Positions 17,055 to 24,255 of a stretch of 64,000 nucleotides of DNA are shown piece by piece. The notes under the pieces are model-generated. The model was not told where the DNA came from. It saw nothing but the letters and a program-made list of their open reading frames with translations, and ran no database searches. The position numbers and the translations under genes were made by a program. How positions within the stretch are numbered: position 1 is the stretch's first letter; every line of letters begins with the position of its first letter. The DNA is from an uncultured Paracoccaceae bacterium (GTDB taxonomy: Bacteria; Pseudomonadota; Alphaproteobacteria; Rhodobacterales; Rhodobacteraceae), in NCBI GenBank assembly GCA_937138255.1, contig CAKZOU010000041.1, positions 62,001 to 126,000 on the forward strand, read 5' to 3'.

Positions 17055-17415
17055 TTGTGTTCCCTCCTCAGGGTGTACGCTCGGTTTCGTCCTGCGTCGG
17101 AACTCTTCGCACCAGCCTCATTCTTTGGGCGATCCCGACTTGGATGAGGTGATATAGCCCCCCGAATTGGGCGGGATTTTGTTCCCATTCGTGCAATTTT
17201 GGTGCTTTGCTTTTTTTGAGCCGAAAATGGGTTAACCATCTGAAAAAAAACAAAAAGAAAAATTCCGGTGAGATCAAAATATTTGTCTAAAAGTCCAATT
17301 TTGCGCGTTTCGGCCCGACTCAGCCCGTGATTCTTCGCTTCGAGAATCCCTTTTTCTTGGTCCGGCCGGGATAATCTGCGATAAGGCAAGGAAATCTGAG
17401 GCAGGACAGAACCGC
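17055..17415. promoter_or_regulatory. Divergent pilin / lytic transglycosylase intergenic region with CtrA-like half-site
   Basis: These 361 bases hold no plausible gene and are clearly more AT-rich than the surroundings (A-tracts around 17244-17270). The octamer TTAACCAT, the known Caulobacter CtrA half-site, is at 17232-17239. On the minus strand the same spot reads TTTT-N7-TTAACC, a degenerate full site. It is nearly midway between the pilin start (17054) and the transglycosylase start (17416) and could serve either. I could not assign convincing -35/-10 pairs by eye. Confidence 0.5.
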
Positions 17416-18237
17416 ATGAAGCGGCGCTTCTATTGGATCATCTTTTCAGCCCTGTTTCTGACGGGCGGACCCGCGTTTTCGCAAGAGGCGTGGCCCAACA
17501 CGAATTTCACCTTCAAGAGGGTCGGTGTCCCAAAAGGATCTGGCCCGCGCATCACAGTTCAGATTGATCCCGGTCAAGAGGCTGCCGCCCCGTCGGTTGC
17601 GCCTCTTTCGACCGATCCGGTGGCGGGTGTGAGCCCATTGGCGCGATCGGTAGCCTGGTTTTGGGAAGAGATTTCACCCGAACTTGAGGCGTCTGGTCCG
17701 GGCAGGCTTGAAGCAGGCGTCCGTGCCCTCGATCATGCGCCGGAAGGGCAAGGCGTTGTCGCGCCGCGCCTTGATGCCATGCAAAAGATCGCTTCGGCCC
17801 ACGGTCGGGACATTTTGCGTGCGACGGTTGGCACACAGGTCTCGCCCGCGTTGGTCCTTGCAGTGATTGCGGTGGAAAGCGCCGGCGACAGTTTGGCCTA
17901 CAGCCGGGCCGGGGCAGGGGGCCTGATGCAGCTTATTCCCGCCACCGCCGATCGATTCGGTGTCACCAACACATTTGATCCGAACGACAATATCGGTGGC
18001 GGGGTGGCCTATCTGGATTGGCTGATCGACGAGTTTGAACGCGATCCGATCCTGTTCCTCGCGGCCTACAATGCCGGCGAGGGATCAATCCGCGACAACG
18101 CGGGCGTTCCGCCCTATCCTGAAACCCGCGCCTATGTGCCCAAGGTCCTTTCCGCCTGGACGGTCGCGCGCGCCCTGTGCATGACGCCGCCTGAACTGAT
18201 GACCGACGGCTGCGTCTTTTTGAATCCCGGAGGCTGA
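17416..18237 (+). CDS. Lytic transglycosylase (SLT domain)
   Basis: 273 residues. A signal peptide (about 1-23, GGPAFSQ) is followed by a Pro/Ala-rich linker and a C-terminal SLT domain (about 135-245). The catalytic Glu154 is in AVESAGDSLAYS, and GLMQLIPATA and AYNAGEG (217-223) are the conserved family motifs. It cleaves peptidoglycan in the periplasm without hydrolysis. Its position, divergent from the pilin genes and one base ahead of the UbiA-fusion gene, suggests local wall opening for the pilus or co-expression with the sugar genes; both are inference. Confidence 0.93.
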   Translation: MKRRFYWIIFSALFLTGGPAFSQEAWPNTNFTFKRVGVPKGSGPRITVQIDPGQEAAAPSVAPLSTDPVAGVSPLARSVAWFWEEISPELEASGPGRLEAGVRALDHAPEGQGVVAPRLDAMQKIASAHGRDILRATVGTQVSPALVLAVIAVESAGDSLAYSRAGAGGLMQLIPATADRFGVTNTFDPNDNIGGGVAYLDWLIDEFERDPILFLAAYNAGEGSIRDNAGVPPYPETRAYVPKVLSAWTVARALCMTPPELMTDGCVFLNPGG

Positions 18238-18238
18238 T

Positions 18239-19672
18239 TTGGCTGACCGCAAACCACTTATCCTTGATGCCGACGGCACGTTTCTCAAGACGGATATGCT
18301 TGTCGAAAGCTTCTGGGCCGGCCTTGGCACCGCTCCCTTCAAGACGCTGGGCGCGGTGTTCCGCCATTTCCGCGCGCCTGCGCGCCTCAAGGCCGCGCTT
18401 TTCGAAATCGCGCCAATCCGCGCCGACCTTCTGCCCATTAATGGCGAGATCGCCGCCATTGCCCAAGGTGCGCGCGAAGAGGGCCGCGAGGTGATCCTCG
18501 CCTCGGCCTCGGATGCCCGTCTTGTCGAGGCGCTGGCCGATGCCCATGGAATGGACGGCTGGATGGGCTCGACGCCCGACCACAATCTCAAGGGCGCGTC
18601 CAAGGCTGCGGCTTTGACCGAGTATTATGGCAAGGGCGGCTATATCTATGCCGGCGACAGCCGCGCCGATATGCCGGTCTGGCACGATGCCAGCCATGCG
18701 GTCGTCGTCGGCCGCGCCGGCGGGGCGGCGCAAAAGCTTCAGTCTTCTGGAAAAGGTGTCACTCAGATCAAATCTGGCTGGCGTATTGCCGACCTACTTC
18801 GCGCGATACGTCCGCACCAATGGGTCAAGAACGTCCTGTTGTTCCTGCCCGCCATCGCCGCTCACCAGTTCAATTACGATACCCTCTGGCTGGTCCTAGC
18901 GGGTATTGCCGCCTTCTCGGCGGCGGCCTCGTCGATCTATGTGGTCAACGATCTTCTGGATCTCGAAGCCGATCGCCTTCACCCCAAGAAATGCCGCCGC
19001 CCCTTCGCCAGTGGCGCAGTCCCGATCGGCGTGGGGATGGCCTCGGCGTTCTTGCTTGGTGTTGCGGCCCTTCTGGGGGGCGCGATGCTCGGGGCCGGTT
19101 TCCTGCTGGTTCTGGCCGTCTATATGGCCCTGTCGCTCGCCTATTCGCTGCGGCTCAAGCGGATGCGCTGGATCGACATCTTCACCCTTGCCACGCTCTA
19201 TACCCTCCGCGTTGTCGCAGGGGCCGAGGCGAGCGGTGTCGATACCTCGATCTATATGCTGATCTTCATCTTCCCGATCTTCGTCACGCTCGGCTGCGTC
19301 AAGCGCCTGACCGAACTCACGCTGGCGACATCCGACGAACGCCTCCCTGGCCGCGGCTATGGCCGCCCCGACCGGCCCGACCTCCTGAACGTCGCGAGCC
19401 TCGGCATGGTCGGCGCCTTGGTGATCTTCTTTCTCTATTCCCTAAGCGCGCAGGCTCTGGAACTCTATCCGAGCCGCTGGCTCCTTTGGGTGGCGTTGGT
19501 CCCGATTTCCCTGTGGCTCTTCCGCATGGTGCGGCTGGGCTGGCAGGGCAAGCAGGACTATGACCCGATCGTCTTTGCCCTGCGCGACAAGCAGGGGCTC
19601 GGCCTTTTGATGATCACATTGGCGCTTATGTTTTATGCCGCAGGCCTCGTGCAGCAGTGGTTTGGTTTCTAA
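18239..19672 (+). CDS. HAD-UbiA fusion prenyltransferase, DPPR synthase-like
   Basis: 477 residues. Residues 5-165 are a HAD phosphatase domain (DADGT at 10-14; GDSRADMPVW at 139-148). Residues 185-477 are a UbiA prenyltransferase with RPHQWVKN and the metal-binding NDLLDLEADRLHPKK (237-251). The UbiA half matches decaprenyl-phosphate phosphoribosyltransferases (mycobacterial Rv3806c type), which join PRPP to decaprenyl phosphate; the HAD half could then remove the 5-phosphate. The start is TTG at 18239 with GGAGG 5 bases upstream, and no ATG fits. It starts one base after the transglycosylase stop and is convergent with the DprE2-like gene. Confidence 0.85.
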   Translation: MADRKPLILDADGTFLKTDMLVESFWAGLGTAPFKTLGAVFRHFRAPARLKAALFEIAPIRADLLPINGEIAAIAQGAREEGREVILASASDARLVEALADAHGMDGWMGSTPDHNLKGASKAAALTEYYGKGGYIYAGDSRADMPVWHDASHAVVVGRAGGAAQKLQSSGKGVTQIKSGWRIADLLRAIRPHQWVKNVLLFLPAIAAHQFNYDTLWLVLAGIAAFSAAASSIYVVNDLLDLEADRLHPKKCRRPFASGAVPIGVGMASAFLLGVAALLGGAMLGAGFLLVLAVYMALSLAYSLRLKRMRWIDIFTLATLYTLRVVAGAEASGVDTSIYMLIFIFPIFVTLGCVKRLTELTLATSDERLPGRGYGRPDRPDLLNVASLGMVGALVIFFLYSLSAQALELYPSRWLLWVALVPISLWLFRMVRLGWQGKQDYDPIVFALRDKQGLGLLMITLALMFYAAGLVQQWFGF

Positions 19673-19675
19673 GCC

Positions 19676-20413
19676 CTAAAAGTTCATCTTCTTGAAAATC
19701 GGCTCGGGGATCATGCGGATCACCAGCATGATGAGCCCCCAGATCTTGGCCGTATAAAGGATATTGCGCCGCTTCCTAAGCGCGGCCCGCATATCCGCCA
19801 CCACCGCCTCGGGCGTCGACATGAACGGCATCTTCGGCCCGCCCCATGTCATCGCCGTATCCACCGGGCCGGGCTTGACCGTCAGAACGTGCACGCCCGA
19901 GCGGCCCATCCGGTTGCGATAACCCGAGAGATAGGTCGCAAACCCCGCCTTGGCCGAGCCATAGACATAGTTGCCGATCCGCCCGCGGTCCCCCGCGACC
20001 GATGTGATCCCCATGACCGCGCCGCATCCCCGCGCCTCAAGCTGCGGGGCGATTTCGGTGAGGAACCGGGCAGGGCCGGTATGACTGTCGATGATGACGC
20101 CCTCGATCAGCGAGGGATCGGCGTCGATGGCGCTTTGCTCGGGCATCGAGCCGGTGAAGATCGCCACATTCACCGCACCGACTAGGCCCTTGGCCCGCTC
20201 GAGGATCGGCCCAAACGTGGTGGGATCGCGCATATCAATCGCCATCACCTCCGCCATCTCGGCCCCCCGCGCCCGGCAATCGGCGGTGGTCGCCTCGATA
20301 TCGTCAAGCCTTCGGCCGCAGAGGATCAGGCCGCTGCCAACCTCCGCCTCGGCCTGTGCAAAGGCCCGCGCCATGGCCGAGGTGGCCCCAAGGATGATCC
20401 ATGTCTCGCTCAT
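19676..20413 (-). CDS. DprE2-like SDR (decaprenylphosphoryl-keto-pentose reductase)
   Basis: 245-residue short-chain dehydrogenase. The nucleotide-binding loop is GATSAMA (9-15). The catalytic residues are Ser138, Tyr151 and Lys155 (YGSAK). The NYVYGSAKAG segment and the C-terminus MLVIRMIPEPIFKKM closely follow mycobacterial DprE2, which reduces the keto intermediate to decaprenylphosphoryl-D-arabinose. It overlaps the DprE1-like gene by 4 bases (ATGA), as expected for a two-step epimerase. An upstream in-frame extension into dprE1 was rejected. Confidence 0.85.
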   Translation of the reverse strand: MSETWIILGATSAMARAFAQAEAEVGSGLILCGRRLDDIEATTADCRARGAEMAEVMAIDMRDPTTFGPILERAKGLVGAVNVAIFTGSMPEQSAIDADPSLIEGVIIDSHTGPARFLTEIAPQLEARGCGAVMGITSVAGDRGRIGNYVYGSAKAGFATYLSGYRNRMGRSGVHVLTVKPGPVDTAMTWGGPKMPFMSTPEAVVADMRAALRKRRNILYTAKIWGLIMLVIRMIPEPIFKKMNF

Positions 20414-21708
20414 TCGCTCCCCCTGAGCCCCAGTCGTCGTGTCATGTCTGTCTCGAATATCCCGCCCGGATCGGCCTTGGCCACGGCGGCCTGCCATTTG
20501 CCCAGATCGGGATACATCGCGCCGATCTGCTCGGCCCGCGCCAGCGAATCCTTGGCGAAATAGATCCGCCCTCCTGCCTCGGCGGTCATGTCGATGAGCC
20601 GCCCGATCAGGCCCCCCGCGCGGCCCCGGTTGGGGAAATCGACCGCGAGCGTATAGCCCTCCATCGGGAACGACAGATACCCCGCCCGCCCCGGCCCCAT
20701 CCGCTTGAGCACCGCCAGCGGCGAGGCAAGCCCCGCGCCCGCGATCTCCTGCATCATGGTCTTGATCTGCCCCTTGGCGGCCTCGGGCACGACGCATTGA
20801 AACTGATGAAAACCCCGCTTGCCATAGAGCCGGTTCCAATCGTGGATCCGGTCGAGCGGAAAGAAGAAATCGGCCATAGGCCGCACCACGCTCCGCCCCT
20901 CTGCCGGCACGCGCCGGAAGTAGATCGCGTTGAAGGCTTTGACGATGGGTGCCGAAAGCGCAAAGCCCGGCGCATCCGTCGGCACCTTCGGCCCATGCGA
21001 TGCCGCCGGTTTGCGCGTGGCGCAAAGCTCGGCCTCTTCCAAAATGCCCCGCCCCATCGCTTCGCCCGTTGCCGTGGCATCAATCCAGCTCACGCAATAG
21101 GTGGCCTGGCTCGCGTCCAACATGGCGAGATGCTCATCCCACCCCTCGGCCCGCCGCTCGCGCACCTCCATGGTGGTGCCCGGCGTTCGCGCCAGCTGGA
21201 GCACCGCCTTGGTGATGATCCCCGTTTGCCCCAGCCCGCCGATCGTGGCTTGCCAAAGCGCCCGATTGCGCGGCGTGATCCGCACCTCCCCGGCTTCTTG
21301 CAGCAAAGTGATCGCCGTCACATGGCCGCCAAAGCTGCCCGCGTGGTGATGGTTCTTGCCATGCACATCCATGGCAATCGCCCCGCCCACCGTGGCAAAT
21401 CCCGTGCCCGGCATCACCGCCGGCATCCAGCCCTGCGGCGCAAAGACCCTCAGAAGCGTCCCGATCGTCACGCCTGCTTCGACCTCGACCTTGCCGCTCG
21501 CAGGATCAAACGACAGGATCCGGTCGAGCCGCGTCATATCGATCGCCCGCCCACCCCCGTTCAGCGCCGCATCGCCATAGGACCGCCGCCCGCCAATCGC
21601 TGGCCCCAACTTCTCCGGCAGATCAGAGAGCCGCTCCGGCCGCGCCACCTCGGCCTCGGCCCGCAAGGCCCGGCCCCAACCCGTCACGCTCTCCTCTTTC
21701 CAGCGCAT
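20410..21708 (-). CDS. DprE1-like FAD oxidase (decaprenylphosphoryl-ribose 2'-oxidase)
   Basis: 432 residues, close to the family length. The FAD domain carries GRRSYGDAALNGGG, PGTGFATVGGA and DVHGKNHHHAGSFG (His116 region), all strongly like mycobacterial DprE1. The C-terminal domain has WNRLYGKRGFHQFQ, and Lys386 in YFAKDS matches the catalytic lysine. The residue aligned with Cys387 of M. tuberculosis DprE1, the covalent benzothiazinone target, is Ala355 (YTLAVDFP). The start at 21708 shares a base with the stop of the flippase-like gene. Confidence 0.87.
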   Translation of the reverse strand: MRWKEESVTGWGRALRAEAEVARPERLSDLPEKLGPAIGGRRSYGDAALNGGGRAIDMTRLDRILSFDPASGKVEVEAGVTIGTLLRVFAPQGWMPAVMPGTGFATVGGAIAMDVHGKNHHHAGSFGGHVTAITLLQEAGEVRITPRNRALWQATIGGLGQTGIITKAVLQLARTPGTTMEVRERRAEGWDEHLAMLDASQATYCVSWIDATATGEAMGRGILEEAELCATRKPAASHGPKVPTDAPGFALSAPIVKAFNAIYFRRVPAEGRSVVRPMADFFFPLDRIHDWNRLYGKRGFHQFQCVVPEAAKGQIKTMMQEIAGAGLASPLAVLKRMGPGRAGYLSFPMEGYTLAVDFPNRGRAGGLIGRLIDMTAEAGGRIYFAKDSLARAEQIGAMYPDLGKWQAAVAKADPGGIFETDMTRRLGLRGSE

Positions 21709-22688
21709 CACGCGGCCCCTCTCAGCGAGGCGCGCTCGGCGAAGGGAAAGACGATAACGCCGATGCCGATGGCAAACCACAGCGTCGTCAGCCGGATCAC
21801 CGCCGTCGCCGGCACCGAAACCTCAAGCGGCACCCCCTGCAAAGACAAAAGCGCAATCATCGCCGCCTCCGCCCCGCCAACACCCCCCGGCGCGCCGGTC
21901 AGACCGCCGGCGAGAGTCGAGAAGGTGAATATCGTCACAGCCGTCCAGAAGCCGATCCCGGCCCCCATCCATTCCAGAAGCAGGTGAAACGCATAGCCCT
22001 CGGCCAGCCAGCCAACGGCCCCGAGGACCAAAGCCCCCGCCGCCACCGACGGCGTCGAAAACCGCGCCAAGGATCGCGCCGCATGCCGAACCCGCGCCAT
22101 GAGCCGCGGCAAAAGGCCGGTCGCCCGATAGGCAAGGGTCACAATCCCCGCCAGAAGCCGTGGCCGCGTCGCGAGATACGCAAGGATCAGCGCCACGATC
22201 ACCACAGGCCCCGCATAACGCACACCGCCCGCGCCCAACCCGATGCCCACCGCCAGCAACAGCGCCATGGTCGCCAGATCCGACGCCCGATCCATCAACA
22301 CAAGCGGCGCCGTGCGCTCGACAGGCCACCCAGTCTCGCGCCTGAGCCAGCGCATCCGCACCAGCTCCCCCACGCGCCCCGGCGTCACCGACATGGCAAA
22401 GCCGCCAAGGAAGTGCCGCATATCCTGCAAAAGTCCGGTCTCAAGCCCCAGCCGCCGCGCCAGAAGATGCCACCGCAGCCCGCGGAAAACATAGTTCACA
22501 AGGCTCAATCCCAAGAGCACGACGATCTGCCCGAACCCGAGCTTGCCTATCTGCGCCAAGGTCTCATCCCAACCGGTCTTCGCGGCCAAGCCCACCAGCC
22601 CCAAACCGACCAACGCCAAAAGGCCCGCAAGAAGCAGGCGGTCGCGCAAACGGCGGCTTTGGGGCAGGGGCGAAACCATCTCAGTCAT
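21708..22688 (-). CDS. LPG_synthase_TM/UPF0104 flippase-like membrane protein
   Basis: 326 residues with about eight hydrophobic segments. Signature motifs of the family (MprF flippase half, AglD) are VTPGRVGELVRMRWL and TGAPGGVGGAEAA. No soluble transferase domain is attached. Its stop overlaps the start of the DprE1-like gene, so the three minus-strand genes form one unit. A natural role would be moving the lipid-linked pentose across the inner membrane, but this family has other substrates. The start is not firmly fixed: 22688 has only a weak ribosome site. Confidence 0.8.
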   Translation of the reverse strand: MTEMVSPLPQSRRLRDRLLLAGLLALVGLGLVGLAAKTGWDETLAQIGKLGFGQIVVLLGLSLVNYVFRGLRWHLLARRLGLETGLLQDMRHFLGGFAMSVTPGRVGELVRMRWLRRETGWPVERTAPLVLMDRASDLATMALLLAVGIGLGAGGVRYAGPVVIVALILAYLATRPRLLAGIVTLAYRATGLLPRLMARVRHAARSLARFSTPSVAAGALVLGAVGWLAEGYAFHLLLEWMGAGIGFWTAVTIFTFSTLAGGLTGAPGGVGGAEAAMIALLSLQGVPLEVSVPATAVIRLTTLWFAIGIGVIVFPFAERASLRGAA

Positions 22689-22756
22689 TGCCGCACTTCT
22701 AGAGACAGACTTGGGCAAATTTAAGGTCTGTCGCCCAAAAGAGAAACAATCCCCCG

Positions 22757-22831
22757 CTTCTTTTGGCGGCAAATACTCTCGGGGGTGAATTGCCCCCGCC
22801 AAGGGGGCAAGAGGGGGCAGACAGCCCCCTC
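22757..22831. repeat. Dispersed GC-rich palindromic element, copy 2
   Basis: The region between the flippase-like gene and scoB reads TTTTGGCGGCAAATACTCTC, GGGGGTGAATTGCCCCC, a GGGGGC-rich hairpin, and AGGGGGCAGACAGCCCCCT. It has the same modular order as the elements at 2556 and 56666 (gene-proximal TTTTGG, ATACTC, CGGGGGTGA, terminal GGGGGC-x-GCCCCC hairpin). It may double as a bidirectional terminator. Confidence 0.6.
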
Positions 22832-22837
22832 CCTTCC

Positions 22838-23464
22838 TCAAACGATAGTCGCCTCGGTCGCGGCGATCATCTCCTCGCGGCTGACGCCCTGCGCCAGCTC
22901 GACAATATGCAGGCCCTTGTGGGTCACATCCAGAACACCAAGGTTGGTGATGATCCGGTCGACCACGGCCTTGCCGGTCAAGGGCAGGGTGCAGTCCTTC
23001 AGAACCTTCGATTCCCCATGCTTGGAGGTGTGATCCATCACAACCACCACACGGCCAACGCCCGCCACAAGGTCCATCGCGCCCCCCATGCCCTTCACGA
23101 GCTTGCCGGGGATCATCCAGTTGGCGAGGTCGCCCTTCTCGCTCACCTCCATCGCCCCGAGGATCGCCATGGCGATCTTGCCGCCACGGATCATGCCGAA
23201 CGAGGTCGCAGAATCGAAATAAGCGGTCTGCGGCAGCTCGGTGATCGTCTGCTTGCCCGCGTTGATCAGGTCGGCGTCTTCCTCGCCCTCGACCGGGAAG
23301 GGCCCCATGCCCAGCATCCCGTTCTCGGACTGGAGCGTGACGTTCACGCCCTTGGGGATATAGTTCGACACCAGCGTCGGAATCCCGATGCCGAGGTTCA
23401 CATACATCCCGTCTTCAAGCTCTTTCGCGGCCCGCTCGGCCATCTGATTACGATCCCAGGGCAT
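22838..23464 (-). CDS. scoB: 3-oxoacid CoA-transferase subunit B
   Basis: 208 residues, the usual size of the beta subunit. The catalytic Glu47 lies in the SENG motif (46-49), and [13 protein letters not shown] and [16 protein letters not shown] are family landmarks. With subunit A it transfers CoA from succinyl-CoA to acetoacetate in ketone body or short-chain fatty acid use. The start shares one base with the scoA stop (TGATG). Confidence 0.95.
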   Translation of the reverse strand: MPWDRNQMAERAAKELEDGMYVNLGIGIPTLVSNYIPKGVNVTLQSENGMLGMGPFPVEGEEDADLINAGKQTITELPQTAYFDSATSFGMIRGGKIAMAILGAMEVSEKGDLANWMIPGKLVKGMGGAMDLVAGVGRVVVVMDHTSKHGESKVLKDCTLPLTGKAVVDRIITNLGVLDVTHKGLHIVELAQGVSREEMIAATEATIV

Positions 23465-24168
23465 CAGACGGTCTCCTTCTTGCGGGTGGTGCGCTGTTCG
23501 ATGCGCTTTTCATGCGTGCCTTGCACGATGCGGTGCACATAGATGCCGGGCAGGTGGATGTGGTCGGGATCAATGGATCCGGTCGGCACGATTTCTTCGA
23601 CCTCGACCACACAGACCTTGCCGCACATGGCGGCGGGCGGGTTGAAGTTGCGGGCGGTCTTGCGGAAGACGAGGTTGCCCGTCGCATCCGCCTTCCAGGC
23701 CTTCACGATCGACAGATCGGCAAAGATACCTTCCTCGAGGATATAGGTCTGGCCGCCAAAATCCTTGTGCTCCTTGCCCTCGGCGATCACCGTGCCGACG
23801 CCGGTCTTGGTGTAGAAACCGGGGATACCCGCGCCGCCTGCCCGCATCCGCTCGGCCAGCGTGCCTTGGGGGTTGAACTCGAGCTCCAGTTCGCCCGAAA
23901 GATACTGGCGCATGAACTCGGCGTTCTCGCCCACATAGGACGAGATCATCTTCTTGACCTGACGGGTCTGCAACAGAATGCCGATCCCGAAATCATCGAC
24001 GCCCGCGTTGTTCGAAGCAAAGGTCAGATCCTTTGCGCCCGCATCGCGAATGGCGCTCAGAAGAAGCTCGGGGATGCCGCAAAGGCCAAAGCCCCCCGCC
24101 GCGATGAGCATTCCGTCGTGCAGAAGGCCGTCGAGGGCCTCCGCCGCAGAACCGTAGATCTTGTTCAT
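23464..24168 (-). CDS. scoA: 3-oxoacid CoA-transferase subunit A
   Basis: 234 residues, typical of the alpha subunit, with [16 protein letters not shown] near the N-terminus and [16 protein letters not shown] in the middle, both characteristic of SCOT-A. The ATG at 24168 has GGAGAC 4-5 bases upstream and is preferred to a longer in-frame start that runs into the intergenic hairpin. It is translationally coupled to scoB and forms a two-gene unit after topA on the minus strand. Confidence 0.95.
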   Translation of the reverse strand: MNKIYGSAAEALDGLLHDGMLIAAGGFGLCGIPELLLSAIRDAGAKDLTFASNNAGVDDFGIGILLQTRQVKKMISSYVGENAEFMRQYLSGELELEFNPQGTLAERMRAGGAGIPGFYTKTGVGTVIAEGKEHKDFGGQTYILEEGIFADLSIVKAWKADATGNLVFRKTARNFNPPAAMCGKVCVVEVEEIVPTGSIDPDHIHLPGIYVHRIVQGTHEKRIEQRTTRKKETV

Positions 24169-24211
24169 GGGAGTCTCCGTAGACGTTTCGCCGCCCCTTG
24201 TTGCCAAGAGG

Positions 24212-24239
24212 GGGGCGGGAGTCAATCTCGGCCCGCCCC
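24212..24239 (-). terminator. Possible terminator between topA and scoA
   Basis: GGGGCGGG (24212-24219) and CCCGCCCC (24232-24239) form an 8-bp stem with a 12-base loop, 17 bases past the topA stop. No T-tract follows, so termination would be weak or factor-dependent. Confidence 0.35.
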
Positions 24240-24255
24240 TGAAACGCCTCCAGAG

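Noticed and set aside
19676-21025. Apparent longer SDR with about 200 extra N-terminal residues, suggesting a fusion or frameshift with the DprE1-like gene
   Set aside because: The extra part reads the DprE1-like coding region in another frame. A normal start (MSETW) with a 4-base overlap explains both genes without error.
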